From Spirosoma foliorum (lineage in GTDB: Bacteria; Bacteroidota; Bacteroidia; Cytophagales; Spirosomataceae), in contig NZ_CP059732.1 in the NCBI RefSeq assembly GCF_014117325.1, positions 3,299,001 to 3,363,000 of the forward strand: a DNA stretch of 64,000 nt. The letters are read 5' to 3'. The notes below the pieces were generated by a model, which saw only the letters and a program-made list of their open reading frames with translations, did no database searches and was not told the DNA's origin. A program made the translations under genes and the position numbers. Shown here piece by piece: positions 9,578 to 16,042 of this stretch (position 1 is its first letter; every line of letters begins with the position of its first letter).

Positions 9578-9857
9578 AAATCAACTGTTTATCCTGATTT
9601 ACAAAAGGAATTATGTATTTAGACAAAGTACCTTCACAAACTAAGTCCACTTTACGATTTAGTTTTTTTTCTAAATCCATCCACCAATGTATATATTCTA
9701 ACCCAATTGGCTCTGAAAAATCAAGCTCGAGTAAAACATCTATGTCGCTATCGGCCTCTTGTTCACCCCTTGCAAACGACCCAAATAACCAGGCTCGCTC
9801 AACCGGTTTATCGGCAAAATAATGCTGAATCTCCTGCACAATCTGGCCTTTTTCCAT
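9567..9857 (-). CDS. mntA: MntA-like minimal nucleotidyltransferase antitoxin
   Basis: Small nucleotidyltransferase of the MNT family that neutralises HepT by adding AMP to the tyrosine of its active site. The defining GSX10DXD motif is complete: Gly26-Ser27 in LFGSFARGEQ, then Asp38 and Asp40 in DSDIDVLLELD. The 96-residue length is usual. It overlaps the downstream hepT frame by 11 bases, the normal antitoxin-first arrangement. The antitoxin is intact while its toxin partner is interrupted. A candidate -7 promoter box lies 23 bases upstream. Confidence 0.9.
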   Translation of the reverse strand: MEKGQIVQEIQHYFADKPVERAWLFGSFARGEQEADSDIDVLLELDFSEPIGLEYIHWWMDLEKKLNRKVDLVCEGTLSKYIIPFVNQDKQLIYER

Positions 9858-9880
9858 AGTGAAAGCAACTAGTGATACGG

Positions 9881-9888
9881 CAAAGTTA
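9881..9888 (-). promoter_or_regulatory. putative -7 element of the mntA promoter
   Basis: TAACTTTG on the minus strand fits TAnnTTTG and lies 23 bases before the mntA ATG, in the short gap after trmN6. No clear -33 box is seen. Confidence 0.35.
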
Positions 9889-9893
9889 CTATT

Positions 9894-10715
9894 TTAAAAC
9901 AGTAGGTAAAAATCGCTCAGTAAAGCTCGAAATTCTGATGTATAGGTTGCAGGCGGTGCCTTTCCATCAGCCTGACTTCGCGGATTAGTTTCGTAAATTC
10001 TCAGCGTTTCATCAATGATTGGCCCATCTACAAACGAAAAACCCGTAATCACCCGAAAAACAGGCTTCTTCTCATTGTGCTTTAGAAAAAGTCGTTGAAA
10101 CGGTTTTAAACCCACTTCGTTCGCCAACTCCGTTAACTTTTCTGTTTCATAAGGAGGCAAGAGTACCCACCACTGCCCCTCTACCGTCAATAACCGAACA
10201 ACAGCCTCAAGCAGTTCCGGAAAAGGTAACTCATCGGTATGAAGCGCCCTAGTTACCGCAGCATCGGGTGAGCGGAGATGGTTAGTGTAAAATGGGGGGT
10301 TTGTCAGGATTCGGTTGTAAAGTTTTCCCTTACCCCCGGCCCCTCTCCCGTTTTGGGAGAGGGAAGACGTTCTGTCTCCAAGTCTGCTCCCCTCTCCCGC
10401 TCTGGGAGAGGGGCCGGGGGTGAGGGGGAATTCTTGAATGCGGGTATGCACCACCTGCACCCGTTCCGCAAATGGGCTGGCAGCTACATTCTCACTAGCC
10501 TGACTAAAAGCGGCATCGTCTACCTCGACTGCATCTACACTCGCTGTTGGGTTGCGCTGTGCAGCCATCAACGCCAGCAAACCTGTCCCTGTACCGATGT
10601 CTAACACACGCCCGCCTACTCCTACGTCAGCATAGGCCCCCAGCACACAGGCATCCGTACAGACCTTCATGGCCGTACGATCCTGCTGAATGGTGAATTG
10701 CTTAAAGGAAAACAA
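9894..10715 (-). CDS. trmN6: tRNA1(Val) (adenine37-N6)-methyltransferase family
   Basis: Class I SAM-dependent methyltransferase of the YfiC/TrmN6 group, which methylates A37 of tRNA1(Val). The N terminus MFSFKQFTIQQDRTAMKVCT is typical, followed by the SAM-binding motif RVLDIGTGTGLLAL (about residues 36-49) and the catalytic NPPF (about 139-142). Residues about 97-131 (starting PLTPGPSPRAGEG) are absent from ordinary members and are encoded by a palindromic repeat inserted in frame just before the catalytic strand. Whether the enzyme tolerates this is unknown. The start sits against the long inverted repeat at 10717-10831. Confidence 0.88.
   Translation of the reverse strand: MFSFKQFTIQQDRTAMKVCTDACVLGAYADVGVGGRVLDIGTGTGLLALMAAQRNPTASVDAVEVDDAAFSQASENVAASPFAERVQVVHTRIQEFPLTPGPSPRAGEGSRLGDRTSSLSQNGRGAGGKGKLYNRILTNPPFYTNHLRSPDAAVTRALHTDELPFPELLEAVVRLLTVEGQWWVLLPPYETEKLTELANEVGLKPFQRLFLKHNEKKPVFRVITGFSFVDGPIIDETLRIYETNPRSQADGKAPPATYTSEFRALLSDFYLLF
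10325..10430. repeat. palindromic REP/MITE-like element inside trmN6
   Basis: Two GC-rich arms, each with CCCCCGGCCCCTCTCCC or its complement plus an inner CTCTCCCG...GGGAGAG hairpin, face each other across about 25 bases. The element is about 106 bases and keeps the trmN6 frame open, adding about 35 residues. The peptide LTPGPSPR resembles repeat-derived insertions that I recall from other Bacteroidota proteins; copy number in this genome cannot be tested here. Confidence 0.8.
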
Positions 10716-10716
10716 T

Positions 10717-10831
10717 GTGATGTATGATATAGGGTCGGGGCCGCCCGTGCGGTATGATGTATGATAGAAGGTGCATTTAATAGTTATACATCATACCGCA
10801 CGGGCGGCCCCGACCCTATATCATACATCAC
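10717..10831. repeat. 46-bp perfect inverted repeat with heptad words
   Basis: Arms 10717-10762 and 10786-10831 are perfect reverse complements across a 23-base loop. Each arm has TGATGTA/TGATATA-type heptamers at its ends and a GC-rich centre GGGGCCGCCCGTGCGG. It fills the gap between the rnhA stop and the trmN6 start, so any transcript crossing it would carry a very stable hairpin next to the trmN6 start codon. Confidence 0.9.
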
Positions 10832-10832
10832 C

Positions 10833-11471
10833 TTACTTTCTGCCAAAATCTGCCGGATTTTCGCCCCAGACCGTGGTTTCCCATTTCAGGACCGGGTTAG
10901 CGAATCGATGGGTTTTGAGCCAGGTTTCGGCCCGGTCGAGTAGTTCGAAGAGTTCGGCATTTCGGGATGTTTCCTCGAGTTTAGTGTTGGCCTTTTTCTT
11001 CTGAACCCAGCCAATAGCCGTTCTCGAATCAGAATACACGGGAATATTGCTGTTTTTCTGATGAAGCAACGCCAATGCATGAACAATAGCTAGAAACTCA
11101 CCGATGTTATTGGTCCCATCGGCAAAAGGGCCTTTCAAAAACAGTTTTTGCTTGGTAGCCAGGTAAATACCCTGATATTCCATATCGCCGGTAGCCGTAT
11201 TCCAGGCGGCATCGACAACCAAACTATCCTGAATAGGCAAGCCTACTAATCCATCTAGTTTCCCCTGTTTACCTGCCGGTTTAGTACCCTGACCGATATG
11301 AACATGAGGTTTATCTTTGAAGGCTTTAAGGGCGGCTGGCTCACTGTCGAATGATTTGAACAAGGGTTTAGGAAACCCATCTGTCTGAACTTTAGCTTCG
11401 TCCCAACTATCATAAACACCCGGCTTTCGACCCTGCCAGACAACATAAAATTTTGGCTTTTTCTCGGCCAT
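10833..11471 (-). CDS. rnhA: ribonuclease HI with N-terminal hybrid-binding domain
   Basis: Cleaves the RNA strand of RNA-DNA hybrids. The N-terminal hybrid-binding (viroplasmin-like) domain is seen as FYVVWQGRKPGVYDSWDEAK, residues about 8-27. A linker leads to an RNase H fold with all four acidic residues: Asp87 (VVDAAWN), Glu125 (NNIGEFLAIV), Asp148 (VYSDSR) and Asp208 (NPADFG). I chose the ATG at 11471 over one 51 bases upstream because it places the domain at the N terminus and leaves a 4-base gap to the PIN gene, whereas the longer form would overlap it. It appears to be the third gene of a VapBC-like operon. Confidence 0.92.
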   Translation of the reverse strand: MAEKKPKFYVVWQGRKPGVYDSWDEAKVQTDGFPKPLFKSFDSEPAALKAFKDKPHVHIGQGTKPAGKQGKLDGLVGLPIQDSLVVDAAWNTATGDMEYQGIYLATKQKLFLKGPFADGTNNIGEFLAIVHALALLHQKNSNIPVYSDSRTAIGWVQKKKANTKLEETSRNAELFELLDRAETWLKTHRFANPVLKWETTVWGENPADFGRK

Positions 11472-11475
11472 AACA

Positions 11476-11859
11476 CTACCAGATTCGATTAACAGGATAA
11501 AGGTCAAATGCAGAATCGGCACTTACTACCGGAATAGCATCAACAATTGATTGGGCAATAATCAATCGATCAAAGGGGTCTTTATGATGTTGCTCCAAAC
11601 GACTCAGAAGAAATGTATGACGAAGTTCAATAGGGTAAATTTTGTAGTCGTATAAAGTAATTTGCTCCTGAATCAGTTCGTCAAACGGTTTGGCGAATAC
11701 CAGATTTCCTAATTTATATTTGATTGCCATTTCCCAAATGCTGGCAATGCTTATCCAGCAAACCGCATCCGATTCAATTAGTTGCTTGGCTCTCCTACTC
11801 AGTCTGGAGTCTCCGATTGCATGCCAAATAAAAACTTGTGTATCAAGTATGTAATCCAT
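11476..11859 (-). CDS. PIN-domain toxin, VapC-like
   Basis: Predicted metal-dependent ribonuclease toxin of a type II toxin-antitoxin pair. The PIN acidic residues are in place: Asp6 (LDTQVFIWH), Glu43 (SIWEMAIK), Asp94 (HHKDPFDRLIIAQ) and Asp115 (VVSADSAF). The 127-residue length is normal for this PIN subgroup, which usually pairs with DUF2281 antitoxins. The start overlaps the antitoxin stop by one base, indicating translational coupling. Confidence 0.9.
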   Translation of the reverse strand: MDYILDTQVFIWHAIGDSRLSRRAKQLIESDAVCWISIASIWEMAIKYKLGNLVFAKPFDELIQEQITLYDYKIYPIELRHTFLLSRLEQHHKDPFDRLIIAQSIVDAIPVVSADSAFDLYPVNRIW

Positions 11860-12089
11860 TATTGATACTCTTCAAAGCCTTCTGGTATATCGTCGAAACC
11901 AGGAAGAATAGTAATCATTCCTTTGGCGTTCCCAAAAAGGCCAGCCCGTTTACCAGCAATCAATTCTGAATCAGCCTCTTTCTTCTGATATTTACTCCAC
12001 AAAAAGTCAATAAAATCACTAACCTCTCTCCGCAAATCAGCGGGTAAAGACTCGTATTTTTTTAATATTAGAGCGTCCATAGTTGACAT
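11859..12089 (-). CDS. DUF2281-like antitoxin
   Basis: Small antitoxin partner of the PIN toxin. The N-terminal helix with SLPADLRREVSDFIDFLWSK is the DUF2281 pattern, and the acidic tail DDIPEGFEEYQ resembles toxin-wrapping tails in this family. 76 residues; an ATG three codons in could be the real start. The stop overlaps the toxin start by one base. No strong promoter box is visible upstream. Confidence 0.83.
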   Translation of the reverse strand: MSTMDALILKKYESLPADLRREVSDFIDFLWSKYQKKEADSELIAGKRAGLFGNAKGMITILPGFDDIPEGFEEYQ

Positions 12090-12206
12090 ATACAGGCAGG
12101 TTTACATCCAAAGTAACACGTTTCTACAGTAAATTGTCCCACACTTGATTTCATGTTGAAAAGCTTTTAGGGTACAGAATAGTATTTCGGGGAATCAACT
12201 GTAATA

Positions 12207-13454
12207 CTAACTCCGCTCCTCCCAAACCTGCGCTACGTTTACAATCACCTCTACAGCTTTCTGCATATCCTGTACAGATACCCACTCCAGTCGGGAATGA
12301 AAGGCATGTTCACCCGCGAAAATGTTAGGGCAAGGCAAACCCATAAACGATAATCGCGATCCATCTGTGCCTCCCCGAATACTCCGACGTTCGGCAGATA
12401 GGCCCGACCGACGAATGGCTTCAAGAGCATTATCGACTACCGCAGGATGTTGGTCAAGTACAGCTTTCATGTTACGGTATTGCTCTTTCACAACAAACTG
12501 AGCCGATGAGCCAGGGTAGTTTTTCAGTATATCGTTTAGCTGGTTTTGCAGGTACGTTTCTTTCTCCTGTAAACCAACTTCGGTAAAGTCCCGGATTATG
12601 AATTCCAAAACGGCCTGGTCCTGATTTCCCTCCATGTGGGTTGGATGAACAAAACCCTCTTTTTCCTCCGTCGTTTCTGGTGATAGTGCATTTTTAGGCA
12701 GCACAGCCAGCAAATCGGCAGCGATTTTCAGCGCGTTTTCAAGCTTGCCCTTCGCAAAGCCGGGATGGGTGCTCACGCCCTGAATAGTGATCTTAACGCC
12801 GTCGGCAGAGAAGGTTTCATCTTCAAGCGTGCCCAACGCTTCTCCGTCGATCGTATAACCAAAATCAGCACCTAATTTCTGAATGTCAACTTTTTCGGTT
12901 CCTCGCCCAACTTCTTCATCGGGCGTAAAAAGCAATCGGATACGGCCATGCTTAACCTCAGGGTGGGTCAGCAAATAATTAGCTGCGTCCATGATTTCGG
13001 CGACACCCGCCTTATTGTCGGCTCCCAGTAAAGTAGTACCGCTGGCGGTTATGATGTCGTTACCTATCTGGTGCTCTAAATCAGGATGATCGATAACTCG
13101 AATGATCTGCGAAGTGTCATCAGGCAAGACAATATCAGAACCATCCCAGTTATGATGAATCATCGGCTTTACCCCTGCTCCTGTCACATCGGGCGATGTA
13201 TCGACATGGGAACAGAAACAGATGGTTGGTACGTCCGTCTTCTCTGTGTTGGCTGGAATGGTTGCATACACATAGCCCCACTCATCCAGTTCAGCATCTG
13301 TAACACCCATATCGAGCAACTCTTGTACCAGTACTCGACTAAGATCTTTCTGCTTTTCAGTACTCGGATTTGCTGTTGATTGGGGGTCAGACTGGGTGTC
13401 GATTTGTACGTAACGAAGGAAACGATCTACGGCTGTATGAGTGTAGTTTTTCAT
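12207..13454 (-). CDS. pepT: peptidase T (tripeptidase)
   Basis: Cytoplasmic M20-family zinc aminopeptidase that removes the N-terminal residue of tripeptides. The metal ligands lie in FCSHVDTSPD, TTLLGADNKAG and FTPDEEVGRGTEK. GEALGTLEDETFSADG is a further family segment, and a dimerisation lid separates the halves. At 415 residues it matches E. coli PepT (about 408). Its start directly abuts the stop of the MazG-like gene, so the two form an operon. Confidence 0.94.
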   Translation of the reverse strand: MKNYTHTAVDRFLRYVQIDTQSDPQSTANPSTEKQKDLSRVLVQELLDMGVTDAELDEWGYVYATIPANTEKTDVPTICFCSHVDTSPDVTGAGVKPMIHHNWDGSDIVLPDDTSQIIRVIDHPDLEHQIGNDIITASGTTLLGADNKAGVAEIMDAANYLLTHPEVKHGRIRLLFTPDEEVGRGTEKVDIQKLGADFGYTIDGEALGTLEDETFSADGVKITIQGVSTHPGFAKGKLENALKIAADLLAVLPKNALSPETTEEKEGFVHPTHMEGNQDQAVLEFIIRDFTEVGLQEKETYLQNQLNDILKNYPGSSAQFVVKEQYRNMKAVLDQHPAVVDNALEAIRRSGLSAERRSIRGGTDGSRLSFMGLPCPNIFAGEHAFHSRLEWVSVQDMQKAVEVIVNVAQVWEERS

Positions 13455-13919
13455 TTATCCCAGAATTCCCGCCAGATCTGCTGGAGAGTAATTTACGCTT
13501 TTAAGTGTCTTATGATCGGCGTCTCGGAACACCAGGTATTTACCGTCTGACTCTATGAAATGGCAGGGGAAGCCTTTGGCCTGGTACTCCGCCACAGTCG
13601 CTTCAGCTTCGGCAACGGTCAGGCAGGCTTTGCTCATGTTCGAGCGTTGTACTTCATCAAAAAGAGTCTTGAATTTATCACCTAACCCGAACTCCAGTAC
13701 GGCTCCCGATAATACATATTGTAAATCGCAAAGCGCATCGGCTACCGCCACAATGTCGCCTTCAGCAATAGCTTCTCGCAATTCATCAAGTTCTTCGGCC
13801 AGCAGAGACACCCGAAGCTGGCAACGGGCAGCCGAAGGAATCTGGGGGGTTTCTAATACAGGAGCATGAAAGGTGCGGTGAAATTCCGCAACCTGATTAA
13901 GAGAATCTGGTTGTTGCAT
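13455..13919 (-). CDS. MazG/PRA-PH-like nucleotide pyrophosphohydrolase
   Basis: All-alpha NTP pyrophosphohydrolase family protein. The metal-binding helix pair is visible as LLAEELDELREAI and VADALCDLQYVLSGAV, with the EExxE...ExxD-like spacing. The C-terminal part (YQAKGFPCHFIESDGKYLVF) is seen in the longer Bacteroidota form. The substrate is likely a non-canonical or excess nucleoside triphosphate, but the sequence does not settle it. The gene directly precedes pepT without a gap. Confidence 0.8.
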   Translation of the reverse strand: MQQPDSLNQVAEFHRTFHAPVLETPQIPSAARCQLRVSLLAEELDELREAIAEGDIVAVADALCDLQYVLSGAVLEFGLGDKFKTLFDEVQRSNMSKACLTVAEAEATVAEYQAKGFPCHFIESDGKYLVFRDADHKTLKSVNYSPADLAGILG

Positions 13920-13921
13920 GT

Positions 13922-14027
13922 TAAATAATGGATAATGTAAAATGGATAATGCAAAATGGAGCGAGTGACATTAACTATCGACATGCCATTCCTTATTATT
14001 CATTTTACATTATCCATTATTCATTTA
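13922..14027. repeat. heptad inverted repeat (AATGNNN words)
   Basis: Left arm 13922-13959 and right arm 13986-14027 are near-complementary and built of heptamers of the form AATGNNN, such as AATGGAT and AATGTAA. It lies between the acidic hypothetical gene and the MazG-like gene. The hypothetical gene's stop codon at 14025 falls inside the right arm. Confidence 0.85.
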
Positions 14028-14588
14028 GTTTTCTTCCTCTTCGCTGGAGAATGAATACAGCGTGGTATCGAGCGAGAGTGTATTTGATTTAAAGTGGCCA
14101 ATAAAGTCCTCAATAACGTCGTCGGTGATTTCTTCGACGTTCAGGCAAACGTCCAGCGCAATACCGTAGTCAGACTGGGCATCGACTTCAACGTGTTCCT
14201 GTACTTTGACGGTCTCCAATTCTTCGATTTCCTCAATAATTTCGGTTAAAGCCGTTTCGGCTTCTTCCTCCAGCTCAGGATCGATTTTGTAGTTGGGTTT
14301 ACGTTCTTCGGGGGGTACGTATTCTGGAAAGGTCTTCCGAACCTGTTCAACAGCCATTTCATAAACTAAGCTGCTATGATGCAGCCGAAGCGTATAAACC
14401 AGCGTATCGAAAATAACTTCCTCTCCCTGATAGTGGCCAGGAAACTGAATATGCACACATTCTCCCTCGTCCAGTGTATCCAAATCGTCGTCTTCTACAA
14501 TAACGAACGATTTACCTTCCTGCTTACACTCCTCTTTGAGTGCGCTGATTTCTTCTGGGTCGAACCCTTCGTTTTTATAAGTAGCCAT
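14025..14588 (-). CDS. acidic hypothetical protein
   Basis: I do not recognise a function. The product is very acidic, with a run of glutamates near residues 115-140 (EEEAETALTEIIEEIEELE) predicted as coiled or helical, and a Glu-rich C terminus (FSSEEEEN). I chose the ATG at 14588 (MATYKNEGFDPEEI) over one nine codons upstream because the longer form adds an unrelated MFINPYFCQ. No signal peptide or membrane span is seen. It is probably a conserved cytoplasmic Cytophagales protein, transcribed alone or after the M28 peptidase. Confidence 0.7.
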   Translation of the reverse strand: MATYKNEGFDPEEISALKEECKQEGKSFVIVEDDDLDTLDEGECVHIQFPGHYQGEEVIFDTLVYTLRLHHSSLVYEMAVEQVRKTFPEYVPPEERKPNYKIDPELEEEAETALTEIIEEIEELETVKVQEHVEVDAQSDYGIALDVCLNVEEITDDVIEDFIGHFKSNTLSLDTTLYSFSSEEEEN

Positions 14589-14716
14589 TTGACAAAAGTA
14601 AGGGTTAATGAACAATGATGAACGAACCTTAAGTGGTAATTACCCCAATTAGCCAACCTACTTTAGGAGCAATTTCTAAATCTTAGTACCAACCAACAGC
14701 AAAAAAGTTTGTAATT

Positions 14717-15889
14717 CTACTTAGCAGGTTGATTTTTCAACCACTCTACAACCACTGCTTCGCTAAGATCGATCGCCGTATCGATGGGTGCTTTATCGAC
14801 ATTTGCCAATACGTCGTCGGGCTGGTGGATATGGGGCATTCGTCCGTCAGCATCTAAGGCACATAAGGCTAAGACAGGAATACGGTTTCGTACAAACCAT
14901 ACACTATCGAAGTCGGCGGTATGCCAGCGGCCTATCTGTGCGCGGTTTTTAAAAAAGTCATTTTCAATCAATTGCCGAGCCAAACGCGTAGGTTCGTTTT
15001 TATACTGGATTAATTCGGCGGTACCCGTTTGCTCAATAACGGTCAGTTTCCCAGCGCCGAGGGTATCGAAATTAATCGCTAGTGTCTGGCTTCGTTTCCA
15101 TTCCCGTTTATGAGCTTCGACATACGCGTGAGCCCCAATCATACCCACTTCTTCGGCACTGGTTAGGACAACTTCCAAATCCAGGTCGGGTAAATTCGCT
15201 TCCCGAAGTCGGTCGGCGGTGGCTAATGCAGCAGCTACACCGGTCGCATTGTCACTAGCGCCATTGGTATAGCCTTTAAGCCAGTAGCCCGCTGTACCTA
15301 CAATAGCTTGTAAACTAAAATAGCCTATGAGCCCATAGCGAACATAGGTTAGGTAGGGAAGCCCAATTTTGAATACTTCGAGGGTAGCCAACGAAGCTGC
15401 CAGAAGCATTAGCCAGAGCGAAATAAGTAAGGAGATTCGAAAATTTGCCTGTTGTTTTGGGCTATAAAGAAACGATACCGGGGCTGTATCGTAGTGTGCC
15501 ATCAGGATTACTTTTCGTCGATTTTCTCCCGCTCCACTGCCTTCCCATTTTCCAATAACATTCGTTGCCGTGTGTTGTATTGGAAATCGGACAATGAATG
15601 AATAACGCCAGTTGAAGTACTTCCAGGCCATCCAGAAAAAATACCAGACAAAGCCAACAGCAACACCCGTAACTGGCAGTAAGATCAAGCCAGTAAGCAA
15701 CCCGCCAATCAACCAGTAGACAATGGTTACATAGGTTTTGGGCGTCTGAAAGGGCTCTGTTCGTACAGAAGCTCCCATCTCTGTCAGATGCGATTGAAGG
15801 AGTCGTGCTGCTTCAGCCCCTTCTGGCGTAGCAGTGCCTCGATGCGGTAAGGCAGCAAGGTCATGAAGAATATCTGAGCTGGAATTCAC
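14717..15889 (-). CDS. M28-family metallopeptidase with membrane helices
   Basis: Predicted zinc aminopeptidase. Ligands typical of M28 are visible: His in LMAHYDTAP, Asp in NGASDNATGV, the Glu pair in TSAEEVGMIG, Asp in AINFDTLGAG and a C-terminal His in RMPHIHQPDD. Two hydrophobic helices (about residues 55-90) and two more (about 155-210) are inserted around the catalytic segments, so it should be membrane-embedded. 390 residues. A long inverted repeat lies upstream, between it and glnN. Confidence 0.87.
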   Translation of the reverse strand: MNSSSDILHDLAALPHRGTATPEGAEAARLLQSHLTEMGASVRTEPFQTPKTYVTIVYWLIGGLLTGLILLPVTGVAVGFVWYFFWMAWKYFNWRYSFIVRFPIQHTATNVIGKWEGSGAGENRRKVILMAHYDTAPVSFLYSPKQQANFRISLLISLWLMLLAASLATLEVFKIGLPYLTYVRYGLIGYFSLQAIVGTAGYWLKGYTNGASDNATGVAAALATADRLREANLPDLDLEVVLTSAEEVGMIGAHAYVEAHKREWKRSQTLAINFDTLGAGKLTVIEQTGTAELIQYKNEPTRLARQLIENDFFKNRAQIGRWHTADFDSVWFVRNRIPVLALCALDADGRMPHIHQPDDVLANVDKAPIDTAIDLSEAVVVEWLKNQPAK

Positions 15890-15909
15890 AGGGTTATAAT
15901 TTAGGACCG

Positions 15910-16017
15910 GGATTTTTATGATTGGACTGACCGACTATGATTGGAAAAATGTGATTTTCGCTTTCAACGAAAGCTTATTAGCTAAATCATAGTCAGTCGG
16001 TCCAATCATAAAAATCC
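15910..16017. repeat. 33-bp inverted repeat between glnN and the M28 peptidase
   Basis: Arms 15910-15942 and 15985-16017 are complementary except for a small internal rearrangement (ACTGACCGACTA against ACCGACTGACTA). A short GCTTTC/GAAAGC hairpin sits in the loop at 15960-15974. Immediately beyond, at 16022-16038, is the GC-rich word GGGGCCGCCCGCGCGGT, nearly identical to the core of the repeat at 10717-10831. Confidence 0.85.
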
Positions 16018-16042
16018 TGGCGGGGCCGCCCGCGCGGTCTGA

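Noticed and set aside
10278-10604. Plus-strand frame through the palindromic repeat encoding LTPGPSP twice
   Set aside because: The palindrome gives the same peptide on both strands; the minus-strand frame is the real methyltransferase.
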